From Toxonevra muliebris (Eukaryota; Arthropoda; Insecta; Diptera; Pallopteridae), in contig OY829328.1 in assembly GCA_963691655.1 (NCBI GenBank), forward strand, positions 85,750,400-85,814,399: 64,000 nucleotides of DNA, written 5' to 3'. Under the pieces are notes generated by a model. That model searched no databases. It worked only from the letters and a program-made list of their open reading frames with translations, and was not told the origin of the DNA. The translations under genes were made by a program, and so were the position numbers. Positions within the stretch are counted from its first letter, which is position 1. Each line of letters begins with the position of its first letter. Positions 32,104 to 41,564 of the stretch are shown here, piece by piece.

Positions 32104-33404
32104 GGGTTGCCGTTAGTCAAATAAAAACGGTATCATATTGGCAACAGTTGTTGCAGTAGAGATAAAATTGTTGTTCCCCCATACAAAACCTTTTTTTATT
32201 TCATATGGGCAAACAACAACAATGTTGTCTCAACTGTTGTCGGCCTAAAGTGGCATTTATACTTTTTCTTTTTGGCTACTTTGCCATAAATCTCTTTAAG
32301 AGCCGCCCCATTTCTTCTATTTCTCCCCTTTCACAACTGCCTTTGCTGGCTGCCAATAACAATTCACTCACACTTTTTTCATTGGCAGAGGAAAGATGTA
32401 GACAAAATTGAGAATTGGGGCGCATCGACGATTTTGCTTAGTTTAACCTTAATGCGTAATTTGAGTGGTTAGCCCTTTATAAAATTTTTTCATGGTAAAG
32501 CGCCCATCCATTTACATGCTGGAAAGCGCATTTTTGCCAGCGGAATCCCAAATTTTTTGGAAATTACGCATGCATGTATGGTCGAATTTTGCCATCCACG
32601 AGCATTCTTGCACGCGCAAGAATTTACGAATTCTTGCGCTCAATCACTAATTTGCGCATTCTTGCGCGTCATTGGAAGGGCCGGTTTAACCACGATTGCC
32701 ACTTATTTATTTTATTTTGTACAAATATTTACCAAAAAATGTACCAAATGGGGAATATATAGTATAATTGTTTATTTTTAATCATTGTTTCCTATTTCTT
32801 ACAACGATTTTCAACAAAAAACAACGCGATTTTGAAAAAAAAAATTTTGGAAGTCCGCTGTTTTGTTTTTTAATCAAAATATTTAAACCCGGGCCAGCCC
32901 TACACTTTTTTTAGGTGTACACTTTGGACGTAAAAAAACTCTAAAAAAATATCGTAAAATAAACTAAAAAAAAAATTTTTTGTACAGTTGAAGATGTCAA
33001 TAATAACATATAAAAAAAGAAAGAAATGAAATAATTATGTTTTATTTTGTTATAATAAAAAATTCTCAAAATAACCTTAAAAATTAGGCCGGAACACCAG
33101 ACTACATCCTTAATAAAAAGTAACACATTAATTAAAATATATTTTGTGTTTTAAAAATAGTCTTTGGCCGACTAGATGTAATGAAACTCTTGCCGTCCGA
33201 CATACCGTATTATGTATATTTAAATTTTACCTTTTTTAACAAAAAATACTTTGAAAATAAGTTTACAATTCTTAATTATTATAAAAGCTAACTTTGCCCA
33301 CAGAATGTACCAGATTTTAAAAACATGTACCAATGTACCAAGCGCAGAAAAATGGAAAAAATGTACCAATTTTGGTAGAATTATACCAAAGTGGCAACCG
33401 TGCG
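32104..33404. mobile_element. Possible decayed DNA transposon or nested insertions
   Basis: CAGGGTTGCC near 32102 and GGCAACCGTG near 33398 are inverted with one mismatch, similar to hAT-type ends. Internal inverted-looking boundaries (AAGGGCCGGTTTAACC near 32676 and TTTAAACCCGGGCCAGCCC near 32882) may mark a nested element. The short repeats GTACCAATGTACCA occur at about 33329-33342. No transposase frame remains. The boundaries are tentative and no target duplication is seen. Confidence 0.25.
32614..32639. repeat. Perfect 11-bp palindrome with 4-base loop
   Basis: GCGCAAGAATT, then TACG, then AATTCTTGCGC. Further copies of ATTCTTGC/GCGC words lie on both sides (32601-32611 and 32656-32668), so the site sits in a cluster of GCGCAAGAAT-type words. 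Confidence 0.6.
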
Positions 33405-33967
33405 TTTAACTCTGAATGCAAATAAATTTAAAAGGGGGTTTACAGAATTTCAAAGCACTGACAATTGTATACAGAATTGAAGAATTGTTTGGTACGTTAC
33501 ACTTGTTTATTTATTTTAAAAATTCTGCCTGACATTAAGGTTTGTTGTTATTGAAGCAATGTATCATATTACATTAGAATTAAAAAATTTCCTATGTACT
33601 CATTAATATTCAAGGAAATCTTTTAGAGCATAACCAAGTGATCGACAAATAAGGAAATAGTTTATTATATTGTGTTCAAGTGAGCGGACAGAGTGAGTTT
33701 TAGTTGCGAATTATTATACAATTAAAACTTTCAGTAAATTCTGAATCTCTTTTTTAAAACCTAAATTCGATTTTTGAAAGGAAATTATTCCTTTTTTTTG
33801 TAGTAAATATAACACTCTGTCAATAGTAGTAGGCTTGTAGTCCGTTATCCCAATTGAAATAATTCTAACGAAAATTCTTTAATACAGCTTCAGGATACGA
33901 CGCAAAAAAACTTCTTCCAAGAATTGTAAAACAATTTGGCGTGAATTCTTAAAAAATATCAACAAAA

Positions 33968-36809
33968 ATGGCTAAAAAGTTAACAGAAGGAGAAAAACTT
34001 GCATTGGCGGATAAAATGGCCTATAAATTAGGCAAATATATTGAAGCTTTAGATTTAAAGCTATATCGTTCGGAATTATCGGAGGAAAACTGGAATAAAG
34101 TAATAAAAAACAAATAGAAATAAAAACAAATTAATATAACTTTATTTTAATTATAAGGAGATCGACAGGCATCCGCTTTTCAGAGGGAAAACTGGGAAAA
34201 ATATACAAAAATATATCAAACATGATCCAAAAAACATAACGAAGGAAGAATTGGCCTTGAAGTACAAAGAGGATGGTAATTTTTACGTTCAACACAAGAA
34301 GTTCCCTATGGCCGTGTGCATTTTCACAGAGGGCATTAAAGTCAAATGTGAGAAGAAGGAAGTGTGCGCAATACTTTACAATAATCGGTCAGCGGCAAAT
34401 TTCTTCTTGAAAAATTACCAGTAAGTACTATTTCAGTGAGAAATATTTAATTTTAAGCTGCGGCACTCCTATATACTCATACAATTTTTGTACTACTTCC
34501 ATTATCAGCTCTAACAAATAAAGAATCGGAAGTTATTTTTAAGATATTTGCGAGTAGGCGGGTGGTAAGTTTTCAAGGCTTTACCTTGATAATTTGTATT
34601 ATTAAAAATTGGAGAAAAGAAAAGGATAACCATTCAATAGTCGTACATTTCCAAGGTTAGACCCTTTTTGAAATGTTTAAGTTGTATTTTTAGGTAGATT
34701 TCTATGTTTCCATTCTATCCTAAAGGGGGGAGGGGGAGGACAAGAGATTTTTTGTGTAGAAATAGCAATTGGTAACTATATTTGAGTTCCATCTTTTTAA
34801 ATGAATAAATAACGTTAAAAACAATGATTGCAAGTAACGACGTGAATCATGTTTGTAGTAGTGGGGACAGAGAATTACATTTCCACTTATCAAGGCAAGT
34901 ACAACCAAATAGTGAATCATGTTTGTAGTAGTGGGGACAGAGAATTACATTTCCACTTATCAACCCAAGTACAACCAAATATTTCGAAAAACCAAATTCA
35001 GATTTTTTTTTTTTTTTTAAAACTAAAACAGCGCTATTCCGATGTGAAATCCCCGAGAAAATTGGTAATTGTTTTTTTTATCTTTGTTTCTCTTTATTTA
35101 TTTTTCTCTTTATTTATTTTTCTCTTTGTTTCTCTTTATTTATTTTTCTCTTTGTTTCTCTTTATTTATTTTTCTCTTTGTTTCTCTTTATTTATTTTTC
35201 TCTTTGTTTCTCTTTATTTATTTTTCTCTTTGTTTCTCTTTATTTATTTTTCTCTTTGTTTCTCTTTATTTATTTTTCTCTTTGTTTCTCTTTATTTATT
35301 TTTCTCTTTGTTTCTCTTTATTTATTTTTCTCTTTGTTTCTCTTTATTTATTTTTCTCTTTGTTTCTCTTTATTTATTTTTCTCTTTGTTTCTCTTTATT
35401 TATTTTTCTCTTTGTTTCTCATCTATTTATTTTTCTCTTTTTATATCTCATCTACCAACTTTTGTGGCCAACTTTTGTTTTTCAAAAACCGCTAAAATTA
35501 AGAATGAAACGCGTATTTTCTTAAAAAAGGCGTTAAATTTTTTTCCCTTGTAAAAGTGCGAGAAAACTCAATACACTTAAACTTTTTCACTAATACAGGC
35601 ACACATCTGATAATTCTAGTCAATGAAAATTTCTTCGATTTTTCGAAGATATTTTAAATTGAAAAAACGCTCTGAGCGCTAAATTACTTTTTTTCCGCGT
35701 TTTTATTTTCAAAAAGCACTAAAATCAGTGGGGAAAGCGCTGAGTTGGCCACACTGCTCATCTATTTATTTTTCTCTTTTTATTTCTCATCTATTTATTT
35801 TCTCTTTATTTTTCATCTATTTATTTTCTCTTTGTTTCTCTTCTATTTATTTAGAGGGGCACTAAGTGATGCTCAACATGCTTTAAAATTAAAACCGGAC
35901 TATGAAAAAGCGCGCTGGCGTGCAGCGCAATGCGCTTTTCATATATCTGATTTCGAATTAGCTGCCAAATTGTCGCAAGAGGTTATACAAAAAAACAAAA
36001 CCCGTCCGGAAATTCAAATAACAGCATTCCAAATATTAGCATACATATCCTTCATGGTAAGAAATTTTTCCTCTTTGCTATATTGTTTGCTTAAATTTGT
36101 TTTTTTTTTTTCCTTTAAAATAGAATAATTTTGTAAATTCTCCCTTCAACGTCTTTCTCATGCATTTGCATAAAATGGAACGTGTTTTTGTTGCTTTAAA
36201 AGAACGTCGCGTTAAATTTTATGAACTTCAGCCAAATGGACCAATTACCGAGGAAGTTCTAACACCAAAATTATTTCCTTTGCGTCAAATTCCTGTGCAT
36301 TTCGATGAAGATGAAAAGACACTCATTTGGCCTGTTATATTTGGTTTTCCAGAAATTCGTCACATTCATTTAGATGTCGTTAATGAAAATAATATGTAAG
36401 TATTATGGTTTAGCTTACTTACATATGCGTACATATTTTGTTTACTGACATATGCGTTCTTATTTTGTTTACTTACATATGCGTACATAATTTGTTTTTA
36501 TTTCAGCCTGGAGGATTTCTTGAATAACATGCATTCGCGTTTGGATGCTCCACTTAAGAGTTATAATCAGGGCAATATAAATGTTTACTTTTACAACATC
36601 CTAGACGGCATAACCCATAAAATGAACGTGAAAAGTACTGTAAAGGCTATTGTCAGCGGAAAAAAGTATAAAAACATATTTCATTTTTTTCTTATCAATT
36701 TTGTTAATAATTCTTTCCTCTTAGCTTCTATGTTAGAGAAGGCACTTTGTCGTTTTATTTGGTACATGCCGATTCGGATTACGAGAAAATTTTTTTGGCC
36801 AAGACTTAA
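33968..36809 (+). CDS. Diverged Dpit47/TTC4 paralogue
   Basis: Exons: 33968-34099, 34158-34420, 35855-36056, 36124-36395, 36507-36665 and 36725-36809, all GT-AG and in frame, 370 residues. It has three TPR units ([37 protein letters not shown]), so the Lys/Asn/Arg residues expected to grip an Hsp90/Hsp70 EEVD tail are kept, followed by a TTC4-type C-terminal domain (HFDEDEKTLIWPVIFGFPE; REGTLSFYLVH). All five intron positions and phases equal those of Dpit47 at 37846-39369, which lies tail-to-tail 1.0 kb away, so this is a DNA-level inverted duplicate. Differences: a shorter exon 1, loss of about 12-15 residues after EIDRHPL, replacement of the charged [12 protein letters not shown] helix, and a changed C terminus. 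A poly(A) signal AATAAA is near 37031. It is probably a co-chaperone; function and expression are unknown. Confidence 0.85.
34842..34981. repeat. 70-bp tandem duplication
   Basis: Two adjacent copies of 70 bp start GTGAATCATGTTTGTAGTAG at 34842 and 34912. They differ essentially only at GG versus CC near the end (CAAGGCAAG versus CAACCCAAG). They lie in intron 2 of the Dpit47 paralogue. Confidence 0.9.
35081..35442 (+). repeat. 26-bp polypyrimidine minisatellite
   Basis: The unit is TTTGTTTCTCTTTATTTATT plus TTTCTC (26 bp). Eleven apparently identical units run from 35125 to 35410, with one full and one truncated unit before them and a variant unit (CTCATCTATTT) after. More degenerate pieces reappear at 35757-35854, on the far side of an insertion, and run into the splice acceptor of exon 3. 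The repeat is free of stops on the + strand, so it produces long false frames rich in FSLFLFIY. Confidence 0.95.
35455..35756. mobile_element. Probable hAT-like MITE inserted in the minisatellite
   Basis: This 302-bp segment interrupts the minisatellite and is flanked by the 8-bp direct repeat CTCATCTA (35447-35454 and 35757-35764). Near its ends are the 11-bp inverted sequences TGTGGCCAACT (35463-35473) and AGTTGGCCACA (35743-35753). An 8-bp duplication and ends of the CAGTGTGGCC type fit hAT elements. The two ends differ by a few bases outside the 11-bp core, and the flanking repeat could instead be host repeat units. Confidence 0.55.
36421..36501. repeat. 27-bp unit repeated three times, filling an intron
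   Basis: Three units begin ACATATGCGT (36421, 36448, 36475), with variants TACATATTTTG, TCTTATTTTG and TACATAATTTG. They make up most of the 111-bp fourth intron (36396-36506) of the Dpit47 paralogue. Confidence 0.85.
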
Positions 36810-37845
36810 TTATATATTTACATTTTTTTTTTGTTTTCATTGTATTATATAATTTTATTTTAAAATTAATGAATTTTATCCTTTTTCTCTTGAAATATCA
36901 TTGATATTACAGTACAGTCAAATCGTATATAAACAAACTAATCAACGCATAAGCTTATATCATTTATATTTTCAGCTTTTTTGAAATCTAAAGTGAATAT
37001 GTATGTTTTTTTTGTTCTTCTTTTTTGTATTGAATAAACATTTTTGTTGATATGACAAAAATTAATTTAAGCACTTAATTTAAAAATATATTTTTCCATA
37101 TAAGTCTTGCTTTCCAAAAGAAATAAAATCAACCGTACCCTCTTATCAAATACCTACAAAATTTTATTAAGAGAAGTACATAGGGAACATGATGCTAAAT
37201 TTCATTAGTAGAGCTTTTAAGTGTTGGGATAGTAGTTTTAGGTATTTTGGTTGTACGAAAGGTACCACGCGTATCGTTTAACCAATATCTTAATGAAACT
37301 CGGTCACAAATTGACGTGATCAGTTAAAGGTGTGTAATTGAATATTAAATATGAAAACAAACATTCATTGATATTGTTTATTGAAAATTGTTTATCTTTG
37401 CTTTAGACATCAAATTCATATCTGTTGAAATAAAGAAATTTCTTAATAGCCCCTGAAGACACAATTTTTCCGACTTCAGGCCCATATTGTGCGAGAACTA
37501 GATGTGAAGGAGAAAAACTAAACACACAGTCGTGATCAGCGACTGTTACTATATTTATTTAATTAATTACTATAAAACCGTTCGAAAATCTCCCGCATAC
37601 AATTTTTATTGCACTGTGCAATAGTATATGAACTTAAACATCTAGGGAGAAGAACGAAATCATAAAATATTTCTTTTTTCCAGACAGTTACGTAAAAAAA
37701 CTACTAACTAAAGACTAAGATAAGTAATTCCAATTATGCACATTACAAATTTATTGATACACATATTACAAAGGTATATATATATGAAAATTTTAAAACC
37801 TGCAATACCATTAAAAAAAGTTCAATTATAATAGCAAGCGTCGGG
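36810..37845. other. Spacer between convergent Dpit47 copies
   Basis: Shared 3' flanking DNA of the two tail-to-tail genes. AATAAA at about 37031 serves the + strand copy. The TTTATT-type words expected for Dpit47 on the - strand lie around 37750. No gene is seen. Confidence 0.5.
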
Positions 37846-39369
37846 CTACGTATAAACCATTGGACGCCTTTGTTGATGTAAAAATTCCTGTTCCACTCGA
37901 GAACCAGACGGCACAACATAAAACAGTAGAGAACCACCAGTAATAAAGAAACTAAAAAAGTTTAAATATTTTATATATTGTATGTATGTACATGTATAAT
38001 TACAATAAAAAATGTTGTACCTTTTTTCACTTATGATTTCTTTTATTGATTTTTGCAAATCAATCTTATGCACACAACCAACTTTACGATTTTCATAATA
38101 CACGGTTAAGTTACCCAGGCAATAGCTATTAGTTTTATCGCAGGGTAAAGGTTCTATGAACATAGAATTTAAGCAATCGTCCATGCTGTGTGTTTGTATA
38201 AAAATTAATAATTAGAATATTAAAGATAAAGAAAAAAATATAATTGTTACTTACACAACATCTTCTGAAAGTTGTTGATGAAAATCACTAAATAAAAATT
38301 CAGGATATGAAAATGCAGCTGGCCATATTAGCGTTATACCATCATCATCCAAATGTACTGGATAATCTTCTAAAGGCAAAAATTTTGGTCGTAAAAGTTC
38401 TGCACTTATAGATTTATTTTTTTTCAAATCATCAAATTTTACAGCACGCGCTTGCAATGCATTGCATAAACATTGAAAGTTTGTTAAGTGTTTCTTCGCT
38501 GCTGCAGCTTCTTTGCGTTGATTACGTTCAACTTCAAGCTAGAAAGAAACAAACATGGAGTTTTTGTGCGAACTTTCTATGATATTCAATATTCACCTTT
38601 TTTGCTTTATTTTTCTTAAGTAAATCGTTAGCTTCCACATTATCTGAATTTTGCTCAATGATTTCTTCACATAGTTGCGTACATAAATCAAACTTATTTA
38701 AATAGAAAGCGCATTGTGCTGCACGCCAGCGTGCCTTGGTATAATCTATTTTGAATTCCAAAGCGCGCTGTGCATCACTAAGTGATGATCTATACGAGAA
38801 TTTAAATATTAGATAAAAAAAATATATATATATTCAATTTGATTAATTTATGCACCTGTAATTCTTTAAGAAATATTGCGCTGCAGAACGATTATTGTAA
38901 AGAACCGCCTGCACCTCGGCTTTTTCACATTTAGCTTTAATCCCCTCCGTAAAGCTATACACTGCCATGCGAAATTTTTTATGTTTCATATAGAAATTTC
39001 CATCTTCTTTATAGTTCAATGCTAACTCTTCCTTGGTATTTTCTTCAGGATCGTACTTGAGCTTTTGCAAACCTTCATACATTGGATGCACTTCATCGCC
39101 TGGTTCTGGTGCTTTTTTCATAAAGAATGGATGTTTATCCATTTCCTAGTAAAATTTGGGAAACATATATTTAATGAATTGTACAACTTATAACTTTTAT
39201 TTTAATTATTCATGCACACCTCCTGCCAACGATCTTCCGGCCATCCTTCTTCATAGCGCTTCTTTTCCAACCCATTTATAAAATCATCCAATTCTGCATC
39301 TAATCTTGCTGCTAATTCAAGTCGCTCCTCTTCCGTCCAATTTTTATTTACTTGGTCTTCCCCAGACAT
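37846..39369 (-). CDS. Dpit47: Dpit47, TTC4-type TPR co-chaperone
   Basis: Orthologue of the Drosophila DNA-polymerase-alpha-interacting TPR protein, an Hsp90 co-chaperone (human TTC4, yeast Cns1). Exons (complement): 39369-39220, 39145-38856, 38789-38597, 38538-38255, 38185-38021 and 37951-37846, all in phase, 395 residues, the expected length. It starts [20 protein letters not shown]. The N-terminal block ([20 protein letters not shown]) is followed by TPR1 ([17 protein letters not shown]), TPR2 ([16 protein letters not shown]) and TPR3 ([16 protein letters not shown]) with the carboxylate-clamp residues, a charged helix ([16 protein letters not shown]), then the C-terminal domain ending [12 protein letters not shown]. 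The exon 4 donor is GTAAGT, reached after splitting a Val codon. It is paired with a diverged inverted paralogue at 33968-36809. Confidence 0.95.
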
Positions 39370-39558
39370 TATTTATCTTTGTTAATTTCCAAATCCGTTT
39401 TTCAACAGGCTAATGCGTGCAAAACCAAAACAACAACAAAAGAAAACATGTGCAAGTGAGCTGTGTTCAATATTAAGACAGCATGGTTGCATTTTCTTGT
39501 ACAGCTGAGAGAGGAAGAGTATAGAGAACAAAAACAATTTCTTGCATTTCATGATTTT

Positions 39559-39814
39559 GCGTTTCCTGGATGTAAAATCAGAAAAACTGATTTCAACGTT
39601 ACGCTACGTTTCGTTACTTATGCATAATTGAAATTTTAGAAACGGCTTTAATTGTAAAATTGTTGAAAATCATTAAATTCTTGCTTATGAAATGTTTGAG
39701 AAATCGTGCTGACCTGAAAAATCAGGAAAATAATATGATTACAAAAAATGGCTCAAGGACGCGTTTCTAACACACTCTGAAATCAGTTTTTCTGATTTTA
39801 CATCCTCGAAACGC
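39559..39814. mobile_element. MITE-like element with 37-bp inverted ends near Dpit47
   Basis: The left end 39559-39595 and right end 39778-39814 are reverse complements over 37 bp with two mismatches (TTTCCTGG versus TTTCGAGG). Each end itself holds a small hairpin, AAATCAG-AAAAA-CTGATTT. The total is 256 bp with no coding capacity. No target duplication is obvious. Its near edge is about 190 bp upstream of the Dpit47 start codon, so it lies in or next to the promoter. Confidence 0.75.
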
Positions 39815-41320
39815 ATCCAATATTTGTTCACCTAGTCCTAACAGTATTCTTTCAATGTTTTTTTGGCATTTGGTTTTTATATTGTAATATTTTTATTTTA
39901 ATTATAGTTTGATTAAATTTAAGTCATATGAAGCAATTTAAAATTGTTAAGGTTAAAGTTGTCTCTGTTCTGCGCCCATTGCGAGAGGAATCTGATAAGT
40001 TCCACCGCCAATGCACTTGCTTTCTCCTGTTTCATGGCTGTCGTGACATGTTGCTTGCAGTTTACAATGTTTACAATATCCATTCAGTCATCTTTTGAGT
40101 GAGTATGTGTACATTTTACCCATATTTGTTTTTTGGATTTGGTGCAAAATTATTAAATTTGAACCGAACCAGATAAAATTTGGCGCACGAAATTTCATAG
40201 TATTTCTAATCCTTTGAAGATAATTTTTACCCTTTGAGTATGGATTTTATTTTGTTTCCGGAGTCACAACGCTATGCACGATAGGAAAGGTTTTTGCCAC
40301 TTGTACACCAATAGAAATATGAGTTGGAATATCAAATATTGGTTGCTGTGTGATTCATCGTGTGTGTTGCAAGTTGCTACATGTAACACCAAGGCTTAAT
40401 ATTGCAAACTTTAAGGTAAGAAAAATTGGCAAGATCGATTTAGAAGATCCGAGCATGTTTATGGACACATTGTAATAACCAAAAATAATGAAATTTCAGC
40501 GAAGAGATTCGTCTGTGGTATGAAAACAATATCACAATATAATTCCTGGGATCTGAAAATTTCATTAATAGCAGCATTTTCCCGTTTAGTGCAGCACTTT
40601 TCCGGTAGAGAATCTGAAAATATTAATGGTTGTGTATGCTATATGATGAAAATACATTAATGTTAATTATTTAAAATTTATTAACTAAGTTATTACGTAT
40701 AATTCATATACATAAACATTTGCCTTTTTTGAATAAATGAATAAGCAAGCCATGAAAAAATTTAGTCTTTCACCAATAATATTTCCTTTTCCAAAATATA
40801 CAAATATATTGTAAAGTTTATGATTGTTTGCATATTTGAAAGTATTTATTAACCAATACAAATTTTATTATGCATATGCAAAGTCATTGCATATATGAAT
40901 TATGAAGAGGGTTTGATCCGTTTCCGGGTGTTGTAATCTATATTATAGTATGTAGTATGACTACATAAAACCAATAAATCTTTACTTAGTTAACGATTTT
41001 TTGTGGAAAGTAAAAATTTCTACGTATTTATAAATATTAATTACTTTTATTTACCAATATACAAAATATTTATTTATTTATTTATTACATAGTAACTTAC
41101 AATTAAAATTATTAGCTACATGGAGTAACAGCTATAGCAACAATGGACTTCAGCTAATGTACAAAATAAAAATATAAACAAGAACGTACTCTTGAAATAA
41201 GTAATTTTAAATCTATCTAAAAAAGATATATATGTATTTATAGTGTTAACAATGCATACAGTGAGGAGAAAAATTAAAACATGAAGTTCGTGTTTTCAAA
41301 TTTTCCATATCTAATTAGTT

Positions 41321-41564
41321 TTATAATAGCCCTATTCACGAATTGGTCGGTTATGCAATAAAAATTTGCATTTACAATAATGCAAGACCATTTATACCAT
41401 ATCGTGAATAAGGCTAATAATTTTTTCAATTAGCCCTATCTTGAGATATAGCGCAAATGGTCTTGCATTAGTGCAAATGCAAAATTTTATTGCATATCTC
41501 ATATATTTGTTGTTGTGATAGCAGAAAGACCATTTGTACTATATCGTGAATAGAGCTATTATAA
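41321..41564. mobile_element. Nested palindromic MITE-like element
   Basis: The outer ends TTATAATAGCCCTATTCACG(A) at 41321-41341 and TCGTGAATAGAGCTATTATA(A) at 41544-41564 are inverted with one mismatch. Inside, TAATGCAAGACCATTT (41378-41393) is the exact reverse complement of AAATGGTCTTGCATTA (41455-41470). TATCGTGAATAAGGCTAAT at about 41400-41418 gives the left half its own inverted end. It resembles two related foldback units joined or nested. It shares the GCCCTATTC end word with the element at 31698. Confidence 0.7.

Larger units (their letters stand above)
29364..33967. other. Intergenic spacer with transposon-like remnants
   Basis: The 3' UTR of the docking-protein gene, then AT-rich spacer. 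Named contents: a MITE-like palindrome at 31698-31820, a region at about 32104-33404 bounded by CAGGGTTGCC and GGCAACCGTG, and a short palindrome at 32614-32639. Short open frames (30761-31018, 32205-32411, 32557-32781) show no recognisable product. Confidence 0.45.

Noticed and set aside
32205..32411. 68-codon frame starting MGKQQQCCLNCCRPK
   Set aside because: It lies in transposon-like spacer; no family, and no second exon found.
34849..35553. Long + strand frames rich in FSLFLFIY repeats (up to 234 codons)
   Set aside because: They arise because the 26-bp minisatellite has no stop codon in any + strand frame; two other frames read the same repeat.
33968..36809. Dpit47 paralogue as a pseudogene
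   Set aside because: All six exons are open, splice sites are intact and phases match the parent gene, so a disabled copy is not supported.
41050..41110. TTTATTTATTTATT tract near 41070 as a minisatellite relative
   Set aside because: Simple tetranucleotide repetition without the TTTGTTTCTC part of the 26-bp unit.
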